DNA of 64,000 nt from Ignavibacteriales bacterium (GCA_016700155.1 CP065001.1:992001-1056000); one strand, 5' to 3'. Positions 25,660 through 35,597 are shown, counted from the first letter of the stretch. The notes: generated by a model not told the origin, from the letters alone. Numbers and translations: made by a program.

Positions 25660-27759
25660 ATGAAAAAATATCAACTTAAAAATATTGACTGCGCATCGTG
25701 TGCGGCAAAGATTGAAGAAGGGCTTTCAAAGATGCCCGAAGTTAAATTTGTTTCTGTGAATTTTGCAAACTCGACTTTACAGATTGATGCACCGGATTTA
25801 GAAGAAGTAAAACAAAAGATTAAAGAGATCGAACCGGAAGTGGAAGTAGTTGAACCGACTGATGACCTTACACCGCCGGCTAAAAGGTTTGCAATAAAAG
25901 ATGAACTTGCCGAGAACAAAAACGAATTGATAAAAATCTTTTTTGCACTTCTTCTGCTTTCCGTCGGGCTAATCTTCGAAGAAGAAATTCATAACACTCC
26001 TTATCATTTTGCAGAATATCTGGTTTTTATTTCTGCTTATCTGATAAGCGGCTGGGGTGTTTTAAAGGGTGCTGCAAGAAGTATTGCAAAAGGAAAAGTT
26101 TTCAACGAGCTTTTTCTTATGTCAATTGCAACGCTTGGCGCAATTGCAATTGATGAAATGGCTGAAGCAGTTGCCGTTATGTTGTTTTTTGTAGTCGGGG
26201 AATTGTTCCAGAATATTGCCGTTAACCGCTCACGAAAGTCAGTGAAAGCATTATTGGAGATAAGACCGGATTATGCGAACATAAAAATAAATGGAGATGT
26301 TAAAAGAGTTTCGCCAACGGAAGTTCATCCCGGACAAATAATTCTTGTGAAGCCCGGAGAGAAAATTCCTTTGGACGGAAATATTATCGAAGGAAATTCT
26401 TTTGTTGATACTTCGGCACTCACTGGGGAATCTGTTCCCCGTTCTGTAAAAGAAAGCGAAACAGTTTTAGCGGGAATGATTAATAAAAGCGGACTGCTTA
26501 CAATTAAAGTAACAAAAGAATTTGGCGAGTCTTCAATTACAAAAATTTTAGAGCTGGTTGAAAATGCAAGCAGTAAAAAAGCAGAGACAGAAAAATTCAT
26601 CACTACATTTGCCCGCTATTACACTCCAGTAGTTGTATTTGGAGCCTTGCTTCTTGCTGTTATTCCACCGTTGTTTTTTGCCGGACAAACATTTACTGAC
26701 TGGATTTACAGAGCGTTGGTAGTGCTTGTAATTTCTTGCCCTTGTGCTTTAGTGATAAGCATTCCGCTCGGATATTTTGGCGGGATTGGTGGCGCTTCAC
26801 GAAGAGGGATCCTTGTTAAAGGTTCCAATTTTTTGGATGCGCTCACAAAAATTAAGACCGTCGTATTTGATAAAACCGGAACGTTAACGAAAGGTGAATT
26901 CAAAGTTGCGGAAATAGTTTCTGCCAACGGATTCAAGGAAGAAGCCATTCTGAAATATGCTGCTTATGCAGAAGCGAACTCGAGTCATCCGATTGCTAAA
27001 TCAATATTGGAAGCTTATCAGAATGAAATTCAGCAAAATGAAATAAGCGATGTAAAAGAAATATCCGGTCACGGCATTCAGGCAAAAGTAAACGGAGACG
27101 AAATTTTGATTGGAAATGATAAGCTGCTTCATCTTGAAAATATCGAACACGACAAATGTGATGTTGAAGGAACTGTTGTTCACGTAACGGTAAATAAAAA
27201 ATATGCCGGCTATATCGTAATATCAGATTCATTAAAAGATGAAGCTGCAGAAGCAATTACTGCGCTGAACAAATTAAAAGTAGATACCGTTATGCTAACC
27301 GGAGATAACAAAAGCGCTGCTGAAGTCTTTGCAATAAAGCTTGGTATCAAAGAATATTATTCAGAGCTGCTGCCGGAAAACAAAGTTGAACATATTGAAA
27401 AGCTAATTGACTCAGCAAAAGATGGAAAAGTCGCATTCGTTGGTGATGGAATAAATGATGCGCCGGTAATTGCCCGTGCCGATGTTGGAATTGCAATGGG
27501 TGCTCTCGGCTCCGATGCAGCAGTTGAAACCGCAGACGTAGTTTTGATGACCGATTCACCAATGCAGGTTGTAAAGTCAATTGAAGTTGCAAAGCGGACG
27601 AGAACTATCGTCTGGCAAAACATTGGTTTTGCAATGGGAGTGAAATTATTCTTCATTCTTCTCGGCGCATTTGGAATTGCAACAATGTGGGAAGCGGTGT
27701 TCGGCGATATGGGTGTTGCGATTATTGCAATATTGAATGCTATGAGAGTGATGAAATAA
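25660..27759 (+). CDS. P1B-type ATPase, Zn/Cd/Pb (ZntA-like)
   Basis: 699 aa. One N-terminal HMA domain (IDCASCAAKIE), eight TM helices, SCPCALVIS ion motif in TM6, phosphorylation DKTGTLTKG, SSHPIA, TGDNKSAA and GDGINDAPVIA. The last TM carries FGDMGVAIIAILNAMRV, with the Asp-x-Gly typical of the P1B-2 divalent-cation group rather than CopA. AAAAGGTAACTTATT precedes the start. It exports Zn/Cd/Pb from cytoplasm to periplasm, where the CzcCBA-like system can take over. Confidence 0.93.
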   Translation: MKKYQLKNIDCASCAAKIEEGLSKMPEVKFVSVNFANSTLQIDAPDLEEVKQKIKEIEPEVEVVEPTDDLTPPAKRFAIKDELAENKNELIKIFFALLLLSVGLIFEEEIHNTPYHFAEYLVFISAYLISGWGVLKGAARSIAKGKVFNELFLMSIATLGAIAIDEMAEAVAVMLFFVVGELFQNIAVNRSRKSVKALLEIRPDYANIKINGDVKRVSPTEVHPGQIILVKPGEKIPLDGNIIEGNSFVDTSALTGESVPRSVKESETVLAGMINKSGLLTIKVTKEFGESSITKILELVENASSKKAETEKFITTFARYYTPVVVFGALLLAVIPPLFFAGQTFTDWIYRALVVLVISCPCALVISIPLGYFGGIGGASRRGILVKGSNFLDALTKIKTVVFDKTGTLTKGEFKVAEIVSANGFKEEAILKYAAYAEANSSHPIAKSILEAYQNEIQQNEISDVKEISGHGIQAKVNGDEILIGNDKLLHLENIEHDKCDVEGTVVHVTVNKKYAGYIVISDSLKDEAAEAITALNKLKVDTVMLTGDNKSAAEVFAIKLGIKEYYSELLPENKVEHIEKLIDSAKDGKVAFVGDGINDAPVIARADVGIAMGALGSDAAVETADVVLMTDSPMQVVKSIEVAKRTRTIVWQNIGFAMGVKLFFILLGAFGIATMWEAVFGDMGVAIIAILNAMRVMK

Positions 27760-27801
27760 AATTTGATTGAAATTATTCTTTAATAAGCATCTTATATCTG
27801 C

Positions 27802-27969
27802 ATTCCAATGGCAATTCCCACTTCCGCTGGTGCAGAGTTACAAAGACCCCTTGCAACTGTGGCTATCGGTGGATTGATGACATCAATCCTGCTTACACCT
27901 TTGCTCATTTCATCAATTTATAGCTGGTTCGAAAATAGAAAAGTTGAGGTTAATTATCTATTGGAATAA
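27802..27969 (+). pseudogene. C-terminal fragment of a czcA-type RND gene
   Basis: A frame beginning IPMAIPTSAGAELQRPLAT and ending in LLISSIYSWFENRKV-stop is clearly the last ~55 residues of a CzcA-type pump. No upstream part is present: it begins abruptly ~40 bases after the P-type ATPase. It is not the same allele as the pump at 19041 (sequence differs), so it is the stub of a third RND gene lost by deletion. Confidence 0.8.
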
Positions 27970-27995
27970 ATTGAATATATTTAAATAGATAAAAA

Positions 27996-28289
27996 ATGGA
28001 ACACAATCATTCACATAGCCATCAGTCGATAAATTACAACAAAGCTTTCATAATTGGAATTACACTGAATGTAATTTACATCTTAGTCGAAGTTTTCTAT
28101 GGTTTGATGATCAACTCGATGGCATTACTTGCAGATGCCGGACATATATGTGGTCTTTCGGACCAGAGATTTATTCTGATGCCATTTCAGTCGTAACATC
28201 AAGTCCAAAACTATCGTATTATTAGAAAGAAATATTGCCTGAAGTTGGGATTGTTCATACTACTTTCGAAGTGCATAAATGTCAACATT
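27996..28289 (+). pseudogene. Truncated CDF (CzcD-like) cation transporter remnant
   Basis: Begins with an intact CDF N-terminus: HNHSHSHQSINYNKAFIIGI, TM1 with LNVIYILVEVFYGL and SMALLADAGH. The reading then shifts and most of the protein is missing. The final ~14 codons in another frame (GIVHTTFEVHKCQH) match a CDF cytoplasmic C-terminus. So an internal deletion has removed the transporter core. A working copy would have exported Zn/Cd/Co. It lies against the convergent regulator gene. Confidence 0.75.
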
Positions 28290-28294
28290 AGAAA

Positions 28295-29689
28295 TTATTG
28301 TGGGGACTTATCATCAAACGGTGACAGCTTATAGTTTTCAATTTTGCTGTAAAGAGTCGGTAGCGAAATGCCCAAAATTTTGTATGCTTTGTTTTTATCC
28401 CACTGAACGGCATCGAGTACTTTTTTAATATGATTTTTTTCATTTTCAGCAAGTGTGATAAATTGAACTTCATCCTTAATTTCACCCGGTTCGGGCTTTC
28501 TTAAAAGTATATTTTCCTTGTTAAGAATATCATCACTTGAGAGAACAACTGCCTGCATTAAGGTGTTTTCCAATTCTCTTACATTCCCTACCCAGTAATG
28601 ATTTTTTAACATCTCCATTACATCTTCAGGTACTTTAGTAACATTTTTATGAAGTTCATTATTAATCTTTGCAAGAAAATGGCTAACCAAAAAAGGTACA
28701 TCATCCAGACGTTCACGGAGAGGTGGAAGGTTAATTGATACTACTTTTAATCTAAAATATAAATCCTCTCTAAATTCTCCATCGCTTACAAGTGCGTTTA
28801 AATCTTTATTAGTAGCTGCAATTATTCTTGCTTTTATCGGGATTAAAGTTTCTCCTCCAACACGTTCAAATTCTTTTTGCTGTAAAACTCTTAATAACTG
28901 AACTTGCAGATTAGGAGATATTTCAGAAATTTCATCAAGGAAAATTGTACCTTCACCGGCAAGTTCAAATTTACCTTTTTTATCGCGTATGGAACCGGTG
29001 AAAGCTCCTTTTACGTGACCGAATAATTCACTTTCGAGAAGGGATTCAGTTAAAGCTGTACAGTTAACGGGAACAAAGGGTTTATCCTTAGTAATGCCGC
29101 TGTAATGAATTGCCCTTGCAACAAGCTCTTTTCCTGTACCGCTTTCACCTTCGAGAAGAACTGTTACTCGGCTTGTTGTAGTCTGCCCTATCTTTTTATA
29201 AACATCTTTCATAACTGAAGATTTACCAATAAGGGTATTCTCTGACTGATATTCTTCAGTTTCAACAGTAATAAATGAAGTGAGCTGCTCGCTCATTTTT
29301 TTATTTTCAAGAGCACGGCTAATAGTAATTTTCAGCTTATCTATCTCAAGCGGTTTCTCAATGTAATCATAAGCACCTTGCTGCATTGCTTTAACCGTAC
29401 TGCTCATATCATCAAAAGCGGTAATCATAATAACGTGAATGTGCGAATCAATTTCTTTTACTTTCTTTAAAACTTCAAATCCATCTGCCTTTGGCATTTT
29501 AATATCGGTTATCACTAAATCCGGAATTTCCTTTTGTGCAATTTCAATTCCTTCAGAACCATTAGAAGCTGAATAGACATTAAAGTTTAATTTCTTTAAA
29601 TAGTTTGTTAAGGTTTTTCTAATTGATTCATCGTCATCAATAACAAGTATTTTATAACTATTATTTTCTGTCTTCATATCATTGCTCAT
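28295..29689 (-). CDS. Sigma54-dependent response regulator (NtrC/ZraR type)
   Basis: 464 aa: receiver domain (residues ~12-125, phospho-acceptor D62 in VITDIKMP), AAA+ domain with Walker A GESGTGKE, the sigma54-contact loop GAFTGS, Walker B-region TIFLDEISE and an R-finger segment, then a Fis-type HTH (residues ~420-458, KNKAYKILGISLPTLYSKIE). It overlaps the kinase gene by 11 bases. It should hydrolyse ATP to open sigma54 promoters when phosphorylated. The five TTTAA triple elements with -24/-12-like sequences in this window are its likely targets. Confidence 0.92.
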   Translation of the reverse strand: MSNDMKTENNSYKILVIDDDESIRKTLTNYLKKLNFNVYSASNGSEGIEIAQKEIPDLVITDIKMPKADGFEVLKKVKEIDSHIHVIMITAFDDMSSTVKAMQQGAYDYIEKPLEIDKLKITISRALENKKMSEQLTSFITVETEEYQSENTLIGKSSVMKDVYKKIGQTTTSRVTVLLEGESGTGKELVARAIHYSGITKDKPFVPVNCTALTESLLESELFGHVKGAFTGSIRDKKGKFELAGEGTIFLDEISEISPNLQVQLLRVLQQKEFERVGGETLIPIKARIIAATNKDLNALVSDGEFREDLYFRLKVVSINLPPLRERLDDVPFLVSHFLAKINNELHKNVTKVPEDVMEMLKNHYWVGNVRELENTLMQAVVLSSDDILNKENILLRKPEPGEIKDEVQFITLAENEKNHIKKVLDAVQWDKNKAYKILGISLPTLYSKIENYKLSPFDDKSPQ

Positions 29690-31865
29690 ATTGACTTTTC
29701 TGTAAATCTTTTTCCCGATTATTTAATTCATTAAGAGGGAGAATTATTTCAAATACAGTTTCACCTTGTTTTGATGAAACCAAACCGATTTTTCCTTTAT
29801 GCTGCTCAATAATTTTTTGTGCTACTGATAAACCAAGCCCAGTGCCGGAAGATTTAGTGGTGAAAAATGGTTCAAACACTTTTATATCATCACTTATACC
29901 GGTGCCGCTGTCTATAACTAGAATCTGAACATTATTTTTATCTTCATCAATAAATGATTTCAATTCTATTTTACCATTGCTGCTAATGGCTTCAATCGAA
30001 TTATCAATTAAGTTTAAAAATACCTGCGTTAATCTTTGCCTGTCAGCCATCAAATCAATTTTACCTAAGTTATTAAGTAAAGAAATGTTTTTACTTTTTA
30101 ATTTACTATTAAGCTGGTGCTTAATCTTTTCGACCAAATCAAATAAATTAAATTCAGAAATATCTAATTCCATTTGCCTGGAAAACTGCAAAACATCTTT
30201 AACTAAATTGTTAAGCCGGTTAATTTCGGTTTGAATAATCGCAATATTTTCTTTTTCATCTTTGTTTAACTTTAATTCTGCAGCAATGATATCTGTATTC
30301 ATTTTAATAGAAGTTAAAGGAGTTTTTATTTCGTGGGCAAGTACTGCAGCCATTTTACCAAGTGCTGCAAGCTTTTCTGATTTGACCAACTGTTCTTCCA
30401 GCTTCTTTTGTTCTGTTATATCAACCTCGATAAATAAATATCCATTAAACTTGCTGCCCGTTGAAGATGGCGTAACGTATATTAAAAGAATCTTATTGTC
30501 ATAATTCAACTCTCCTCTGAATTTTGAATAAAGCTGAAGTTCATTTTTTATCATAGTGAAATATTCATTTAATTCACCTTTAAATTGAACGTCAACTAAA
30601 TATTCATCTATTATTTTCTCCCTGTCGGTTTTAACTATTTGACAAAACTGGTGATTGGCTTCTATTATTCTGAAATCTTCATTAACAATAGCAATTGCGG
30701 CAGAAGATTCCTCAAAAGCATTCAGCAATAAAGAAATCCTCTCTTCTTTGCTCCTCAATTCAGAGGAATTATTTTTTAATGTTTCAGACATATTATTAAA
30801 AGCTTCTGTTAATTCACCGAACTCATCATTAGAAGAAAACTCAATCTTTATGCCATAGCTGCCTTTTTCTATTTCGTGGGCTTTATTCTTCAACATCTTT
30901 AAAGGATTTGAAATGATTTTAACAATAACAAAGGCAATGATTATGCTTACAACAACTCCACCAAATACACTAATAATAAATAACCTGTACAGCTCACGGT
31001 TACTCTCCGGCTGGAAAATAAATCTCATTAAAGGGACTTGCACCAACAAAATAATAATAGGTACAAGAACAGAAGCGCTAAGTATAATTTTTTTTGATAT
31101 GCTGAAGTTATGTATCCTTTGCATTGAAGCCCGGAACATATCATATCTGTTTACGGCTACTGTTGTAAAGAGAATAACTCCGGCTAAAAAAGAAAGCGGA
31201 CTGATTTCCACTAAGTAATAAAAACCGAGATACCAGGGAAGGAATAAACCAAATATAAAAGATGCAAGATTTGTTATGATTAAACCTAAGAACAGCAAAA
31301 GAATTTGTTTCTTCTGAATCGAATTTTCTTCCGTGTTATACCTTTTAATCAACCAGTAAAAGTTTATTGCAACAAGCAAAGCATACCATAATAAAAATAC
31401 CGGATAAAGTGAAGAATATTTAACAGTGAATGAATGCTCGTGAGCGTGTGATTCTTCAATGAAATATCCGGTCCATAATAAACCCAAAAGAATAACAGAG
31501 GGAATTATTATGAGCATACTCTTAATAACACCAATTCTGCGGGGTTCGGGAAAGTTCCACGTAAAAAAAGTAACTGCCACAATAATCATCAGCAGAAACG
31601 AATGGCAGGAGTTATCAAGTATTGTAACATTCGATGAATGCATTATCAAAAAATGAAATGCGTGAGATATTAAGTAGCCAATCACTAAAAGCAGAATCAA
31701 AATGAACAACCGGCTTTTAACAGACTCACGATTTCTCGAATATATAATTACTATTAATCCTATGGCGGCAAGCAATGTGGATGCAAGAAAAATAGTCTGA
31801 GTTAAATCAAGGTCGAAGATTGAGTGGGTTAACAGTAATGCTATGTAAGTAAATATAAAAGTCAT
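29679..31865 (-). CDS. Membrane histidine kinase with HAMP and PAS domains
   Basis: 728 aa. About eight TM segments fill residues 1-285, with an external His-rich loop (FIEESHAHEHSF, ~150) that could sense metal. Then HAMP (NPLKMLKNKAHEIEKGSYG), a PAS domain (~380-490), HisKA with AHEIKTPLTSIKMNTD, and HATPase with N-box NLIDNSIEAI and G-box GTGLGLSVAQKI. It phosphorylates the sigma54 regulator encoded downstream. Cus/Zra-like metal sensing is inferred from the loop and neighbours; the N-terminal 7-8 TM sensor is not the classic ZraS type. Confidence 0.88.
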   Translation of the reverse strand: MTFIFTYIALLLTHSIFDLDLTQTIFLASTLLAAIGLIVIIYSRNRESVKSRLFILILLLVIGYLISHAFHFLIMHSSNVTILDNSCHSFLLMIIVAVTFFTWNFPEPRRIGVIKSMLIIIPSVILLGLLWTGYFIEESHAHEHSFTVKYSSLYPVFLLWYALLVAINFYWLIKRYNTEENSIQKKQILLLFLGLIITNLASFIFGLFLPWYLGFYYLVEISPLSFLAGVILFTTVAVNRYDMFRASMQRIHNFSISKKIILSASVLVPIIILLVQVPLMRFIFQPESNRELYRLFIISVFGGVVVSIIIAFVIVKIISNPLKMLKNKAHEIEKGSYGIKIEFSSNDEFGELTEAFNNMSETLKNNSSELRSKEERISLLLNAFEESSAAIAIVNEDFRIIEANHQFCQIVKTDREKIIDEYLVDVQFKGELNEYFTMIKNELQLYSKFRGELNYDNKILLIYVTPSSTGSKFNGYLFIEVDITEQKKLEEQLVKSEKLAALGKMAAVLAHEIKTPLTSIKMNTDIIAAELKLNKDEKENIAIIQTEINRLNNLVKDVLQFSRQMELDISEFNLFDLVEKIKHQLNSKLKSKNISLLNNLGKIDLMADRQRLTQVFLNLIDNSIEAISSNGKIELKSFIDEDKNNVQILVIDSGTGISDDIKVFEPFFTTKSSGTGLGLSVAQKIIEQHKGKIGLVSSKQGETVFEIILPLNELNNREKDLQKSQYEQ

Positions 31866-31875
31866 TATTAAAATC

Positions 31876-31900
31876 TTTAAATATTTTTAAACTTCTTAAA
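31876..31900. promoter_or_regulatory. Triple half-site activator element B
   Basis: TTTAA at 31876-31880, TTTAA at 31886-31890 and TTAAA at 31896-31900. Centre of the last pair (31893) is 60 bp from the -24 GG of promoter B. It lies directly ahead of the kinase start on the other strand, so it could also autoregulate the two-component genes. Confidence 0.6.
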
Positions 31901-31951
31901 TCTTTTTTTCTTCAATCGTTGCTTTAACGTTAATTTAACAAAAATGATTTA

Positions 31952-31966
31952 GGGCACACATCTTGT
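31952..31966 (+). promoter_or_regulatory. Sigma54-like promoter of the 32 kb operon
   Basis: GGGCAC-ACATC-TTGT, one base off at T(-26) and at -12 from the sigma54 consensus. Expected start near 31979, 35 bases before the GTG of the YHS gene. Confidence 0.6.
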
Positions 31967-32013
31967 CTTTTTCTAATTAGAACATTTTAAAAATAAAACA
32001 TTACGGTGCAAAA

Positions 32014-32187
32014 GTGAATAACAAAAGCAATTCTTTGAGGGATCCTGTTTGCGGTAGAAAGATAAATCCAAACAAAGCTTATGCTAAGATAAAATACGGG
32101 AAAGAAACATATTACCTTTGCTGCCCGCTTTGCCAGTCTGAATTCGAGAAAGATCCCAAAAAGTTTATTAACAATATAATTAAATGA
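32014..32187 (+). CDS. Small YHS-domain protein
   Basis: 57 aa from a GTG start (GGTGCAAAA upstream is a weak site). It contains LRDPVCGRKI, YYLCCPLCQSEFEKDPKKF and stops; this is a bare YHS domain with an extra Cys (LCCPLC). First gene after a sigma54-like promoter beside the kinase gene, so probably strongly metal-induced. Cytoplasmic metal binding or delivery is inferred. Confidence 0.8.
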   Translation: MNNKSNSLRDPVCGRKINPNKAYAKIKYGKETYYLCCPLCQSEFEKDPKKFINNIIK

Positions 32188-32206
32188 CAATGGAGATTAA
32201 TTAGCT

Positions 32207-33091
32207 ATGAAAAAGTTAGAACCATATCCGATAGCAAGTGCATTGTTTTACATCTTTACGGTTTTTTACGTGGTGTGCATTGGTGTTAAGCTTATACTTG
32301 GAAGCTTAGGAATTGATGGCTTCTGGCATATGCACAAAATATGGGAGATAATTCTTCCCTGGTTCGGTGGATTAGATTCATTAAGCATTATAATTGGTTT
32401 GCTTGAAGTTTCTCTCGGCTCATATTTAATTGGCTATATTGTTGTTCCCGCCTATAATCTTTTAGCAAGAAAAAAAGTAAGTGAGCATAAGATAGAAGTA
32501 AAACCAGTTATTGTAAGATTTAAAACTCTATTCTTAACATTTGTTGTTTATGTTTCTATTCTTTTTACCCTTTGCTTAATATATGATTTAATTGTTCCCG
32601 CTGAATATCAAATGCTTGGTTTATGGAAGCTGCTTATTCCCGGCTTTACAGGATTAAATTTTATCAGCTATCTGGTTGGCATTGGAGCTATACTGATTTA
32701 CAGTGCATACACTGCATTCATCTTTTCTAAAACACTAAACTTTTTTGAAAAATCCGAATTAAAAAAATCTGAGAAAGAACTTGCTTCCCAAGATAATTCT
32801 TCAGTTGAAGTGTCGAGAGGAAAGAAGTATGACGAAAAATATTTTGGAGTTGCAACCGGAGTATTTGCAGCGGCTATTTTTATTCTTGCAGCAATAAAGA
32901 TGATTTTTGGTGGAGAAGATTATTCTACACTAATCAAACCGCTCATTCCATTTTTTAATTCTGTTAGCCTAATCAATACTATTGGAGGAATTGCAGTTTC
33001 GTTTTTATGGGGCTGGGTGATGGGTTATTTCTTTATGGTTTTTTACCACTGGTTTGATAAAAGAGTCAGTCCTAAGCAAATAAATGATTAA
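32207..33091 (+). CDS. Membrane protein with three tandem two-helix repeats
   Basis: 294 aa; family not confidently recognised. Three related units are visible, each with a short amphipathic start, an I/L-x-P-x-F/W-x-G/N-L-x-S/F-I stretch and two TM helices: KIWEIILPWFGGLDSLSIII, KLLIPGFTGLNFISYLVGIG and PLIPFFNSVSLINTIGGIAV. Each ends with aromatic residues near the membrane edge. They resemble small DUF5676-like membrane proteins fused in triplicate. It follows the YHS gene by 19 bases and is in the same operon. Confidence 0.6.
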   Translation: MKKLEPYPIASALFYIFTVFYVVCIGVKLILGSLGIDGFWHMHKIWEIILPWFGGLDSLSIIIGLLEVSLGSYLIGYIVVPAYNLLARKKVSEHKIEVKPVIVRFKTLFLTFVVYVSILFTLCLIYDLIVPAEYQMLGLWKLLIPGFTGLNFISYLVGIGAILIYSAYTAFIFSKTLNFFEKSELKKSEKELASQDNSSVEVSRGKKYDEKYFGVATGVFAAAIFILAAIKMIFGGEDYSTLIKPLIPFFNSVSLINTIGGIAVSFLWGWVMGYFFMVFYHWFDKRVSPKQIND

Positions 33092-33102
33092 GGATAACTA
33101 AA

Positions 33103-35451
33103 ATGACAAAAGAGGTAAAACCATACTGGACAATATTTCTTCTCTCCCTTTCTACTTTAAGTTTTGAAATAATTCTCGCAAGAATATTTTCATACGTGCT
33201 TGCATATCATTTTGTTCTTATAATTATTGCTTTTGCAATACTCGCCCTTGCTTTAGGACAGCTTTATGCTTCACGCCTGGCAGCAAAAAACTCTTTATCT
33301 TATAATAAATATTTTATTGTTCTCCAATTATTATTTCCGGTAAGTATTGTTGCAATTTTTATTGTACCTTCTATTGAAAGCGTCGGAAGCGGCTCGGTTG
33401 GTTTAATCATTTATATTCTTCTTGCAGGCGTTACTTTCTTTTTAGTAGGAATTATTACTGCTTTAATATTTCAAGCCAACGGAGATAAAAGCAGAACACT
33501 TTATGCTCTTGATTTAATTGGCGCTGCCGGAGGTTCTTTACTTGGTTTATTTTTACTAAATACATTTAGCATTGTTCAGTCTCTCGCAATAATTCTGATT
33601 ATCTTTTCAATTGCTTCCATTCTTTCCATTCCGCTTGTTAAAAGAAAAGGATTTATTCTAACAACGGCTTCCATAGTACTCGCGTCACTTTACCTGATTT
33701 TATTAACTCCCGATATTGAAATAATTATTGCCACATCATCTGAAAAAGATTTACTGCGATTAAAGAGCAATCCTTCAGTTAAAACAACTACTGTTGAAAG
33801 TAAATGGAATTCATTTGGAAGAACCGACCTTGTAAAATTTATCTATCCCGATTCCACAACTTCAATGTCAATGTTTATTGATGGTGCTGCGGGAACGCAA
33901 GTAGTAAACATTTCTGAATTAGAAAAAGATAAAGAAAAATTGTTTCATACCTTGATGCATTCAAATATGTTTTTTGAATTTAATTTTTTAAAAGATTCTG
34001 AAAAAGATTCTGCTTTAATTATTGGTCCTGGCGGAGGCATTGATATTGCCGCTGCTTATTTCGGTAAAACAAAGCAGATAGATGCGGTAGAAGTGAATCC
34101 CACCTTTGTTGATTTTATGAAGAAATATAACAAAACTACCTTTGCTGGAAAACCTAACATCAATGTAATTGTTGGTGAAGGAAGAAATTTTGTAAGAAAT
34201 ACAAAAAACAAATATGATTTAATATTTCTTACTATCCCTATTACTAAAGGTGGACGCTCAACCGATTTTGTCAACCTTACAGAGAACTATTTATTTACAC
34301 AGGAAGCCTTAAAAGATTATTTACATATACTAACCGACGAAGGAAGAATAGTTTTTACTACACATAACAGAGAAGAAACTTATAAGATTATCTCAAATTA
34401 TCTGGATTTGCAAAATAAATCCGGTATAACTAATCCCGAAGCTTCCAATTACTTTTACGTTGCAGATCAGGGTATGATGCCTTTGCTTGTTATTAAGAAA
34501 ACACCTTTCAATAAAGATAAAATTGAGGAAAGACATTTTATTTCACATCAGGCAGGATTCGACAGAGGAGTATCATTCTTCCCTTTTACAGAACAAATAG
34601 AAATAGATACAGTTGTTCGCAGGCAAAATATTGAATGGAGTATGTTCGATAATGTCCTTTACGATGTTTCAGAAAACAAATATAACTTTCACGATTTAAC
34701 CACGAAAGCTTCGATCAATCTTCATCCGGTTACTGATAACTCTCCTTTCTTTTTTAATTATGAATTAGGACTGCCGGACAATTTGAATGTTCTGGTTTTT
34801 GCTGGAATTATTTTGTTGATTTGGTCTATCTATATGTTTAGGAAGAACTGGGGAATGAGCATCAACGCTCATAAAGAAACCGAATTTAGCAGAAAAAATT
34901 TAAGAATTTTAACCATTGTATCTTTTCTACTCGGATTTACCTATATACTCAGTGAAGCATATCTCTTTCAGGCAATGAATCTTCAGTTGAATAATCCTTT
35001 GAAATCATTTTCATTATTGTTATTCGCATTTTTAGTTGGTAACGGAATTGGCAGCTTTCTCTCAAATCTTGTAAGTCAAAATCGTCTTAGAATAGTGGGG
35101 TTAGCTGTTATCGGAATACTTTTAATTGTTGTTGTTGAAGCATTCTTAATATTGCCGGATTTAAGAACAGGTGTTTCTGAATTCTATTTGTTTATTCTTG
35201 TCTTTATCCCGGCAATAGTTATCGGCATTCCCTTTCCACTTTTGTTAGCAGAGATGAATGAACATAAGATAAGAAATGGAATTGCAGTTTTATTAAGTAT
35301 ATCGGGAATTGCAGGATTCATCGGTTCAATTTTTACAATTTCAGTTGCAATACTCGTTGGGTACAATTTTGTGCTTTACATAGCTGGTGCTTGGTACTTA
35401 TTTGTAATTGTAATAATATCAATGAATCCAACAACTTCACATCAGCCATAG
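33103..35451 (+). CDS. Polytopic membrane protein with spermidine-synthase-like domain
   Basis: 782 aa. Six or so TM helices (residues 1-210), a soluble class-I methyltransferase/PABS-like domain (residues ~220-540; ALIIGPGGGIDIAAAYFG for cofactor binding, DAVEVNPTFVDFMKKY, then YDLIFLTIP), and six more TM helices to the end. The fused TM-spermidine synthase architecture is common in bacteria and rarely assigned. The catalytic Asp pair of true spermidine synthases is not obvious (DLIFLTIP replaces D-x-I-x-D), so it may not make polyamines. Confidence 0.75.
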   Translation: MTKEVKPYWTIFLLSLSTLSFEIILARIFSYVLAYHFVLIIIAFAILALALGQLYASRLAAKNSLSYNKYFIVLQLLFPVSIVAIFIVPSIESVGSGSVGLIIYILLAGVTFFLVGIITALIFQANGDKSRTLYALDLIGAAGGSLLGLFLLNTFSIVQSLAIILIIFSIASILSIPLVKRKGFILTTASIVLASLYLILLTPDIEIIIATSSEKDLLRLKSNPSVKTTTVESKWNSFGRTDLVKFIYPDSTTSMSMFIDGAAGTQVVNISELEKDKEKLFHTLMHSNMFFEFNFLKDSEKDSALIIGPGGGIDIAAAYFGKTKQIDAVEVNPTFVDFMKKYNKTTFAGKPNINVIVGEGRNFVRNTKNKYDLIFLTIPITKGGRSTDFVNLTENYLFTQEALKDYLHILTDEGRIVFTTHNREETYKIISNYLDLQNKSGITNPEASNYFYVADQGMMPLLVIKKTPFNKDKIEERHFISHQAGFDRGVSFFPFTEQIEIDTVVRRQNIEWSMFDNVLYDVSENKYNFHDLTTKASINLHPVTDNSPFFFNYELGLPDNLNVLVFAGIILLIWSIYMFRKNWGMSINAHKETEFSRKNLRILTIVSFLLGFTYILSEAYLFQAMNLQLNNPLKSFSLLLFAFLVGNGIGSFLSNLVSQNRLRIVGLAVIGILLIVVVEAFLILPDLRTGVSEFYLFILVFIPAIVIGIPFPLLLAEMNEHKIRNGIAVLLSISGIAGFIGSIFTISVAILVGYNFVLYIAGAWYLFVIVIISMNPTTSHQP

Positions 35452-35521
35452 CAGATCGAATAACCAATATTAAAGTTAAGGGGCGAGGAAAACAGATTCA
35501 GAGTATCTCTCTATTAAAATA

Positions 35522-35546
35522 TTTAACAAAATTTAAATTCTTTAAA
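35522..35546. promoter_or_regulatory. Triple half-site activator element C
   Basis: TTTAA at 35522-35526, TTTAA at 35532-35536 and TTAAA at 35542-35546; the last two form a TTTAAA-TTC-TTTAAA inverted repeat. Centre to -24 GG is 60 bp. Confidence 0.5.
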
Positions 35547-35597
35547 AATTTCAGAGAAGAAAGCATTATATAACCTTAAAAAACAAACATTTTCAGT

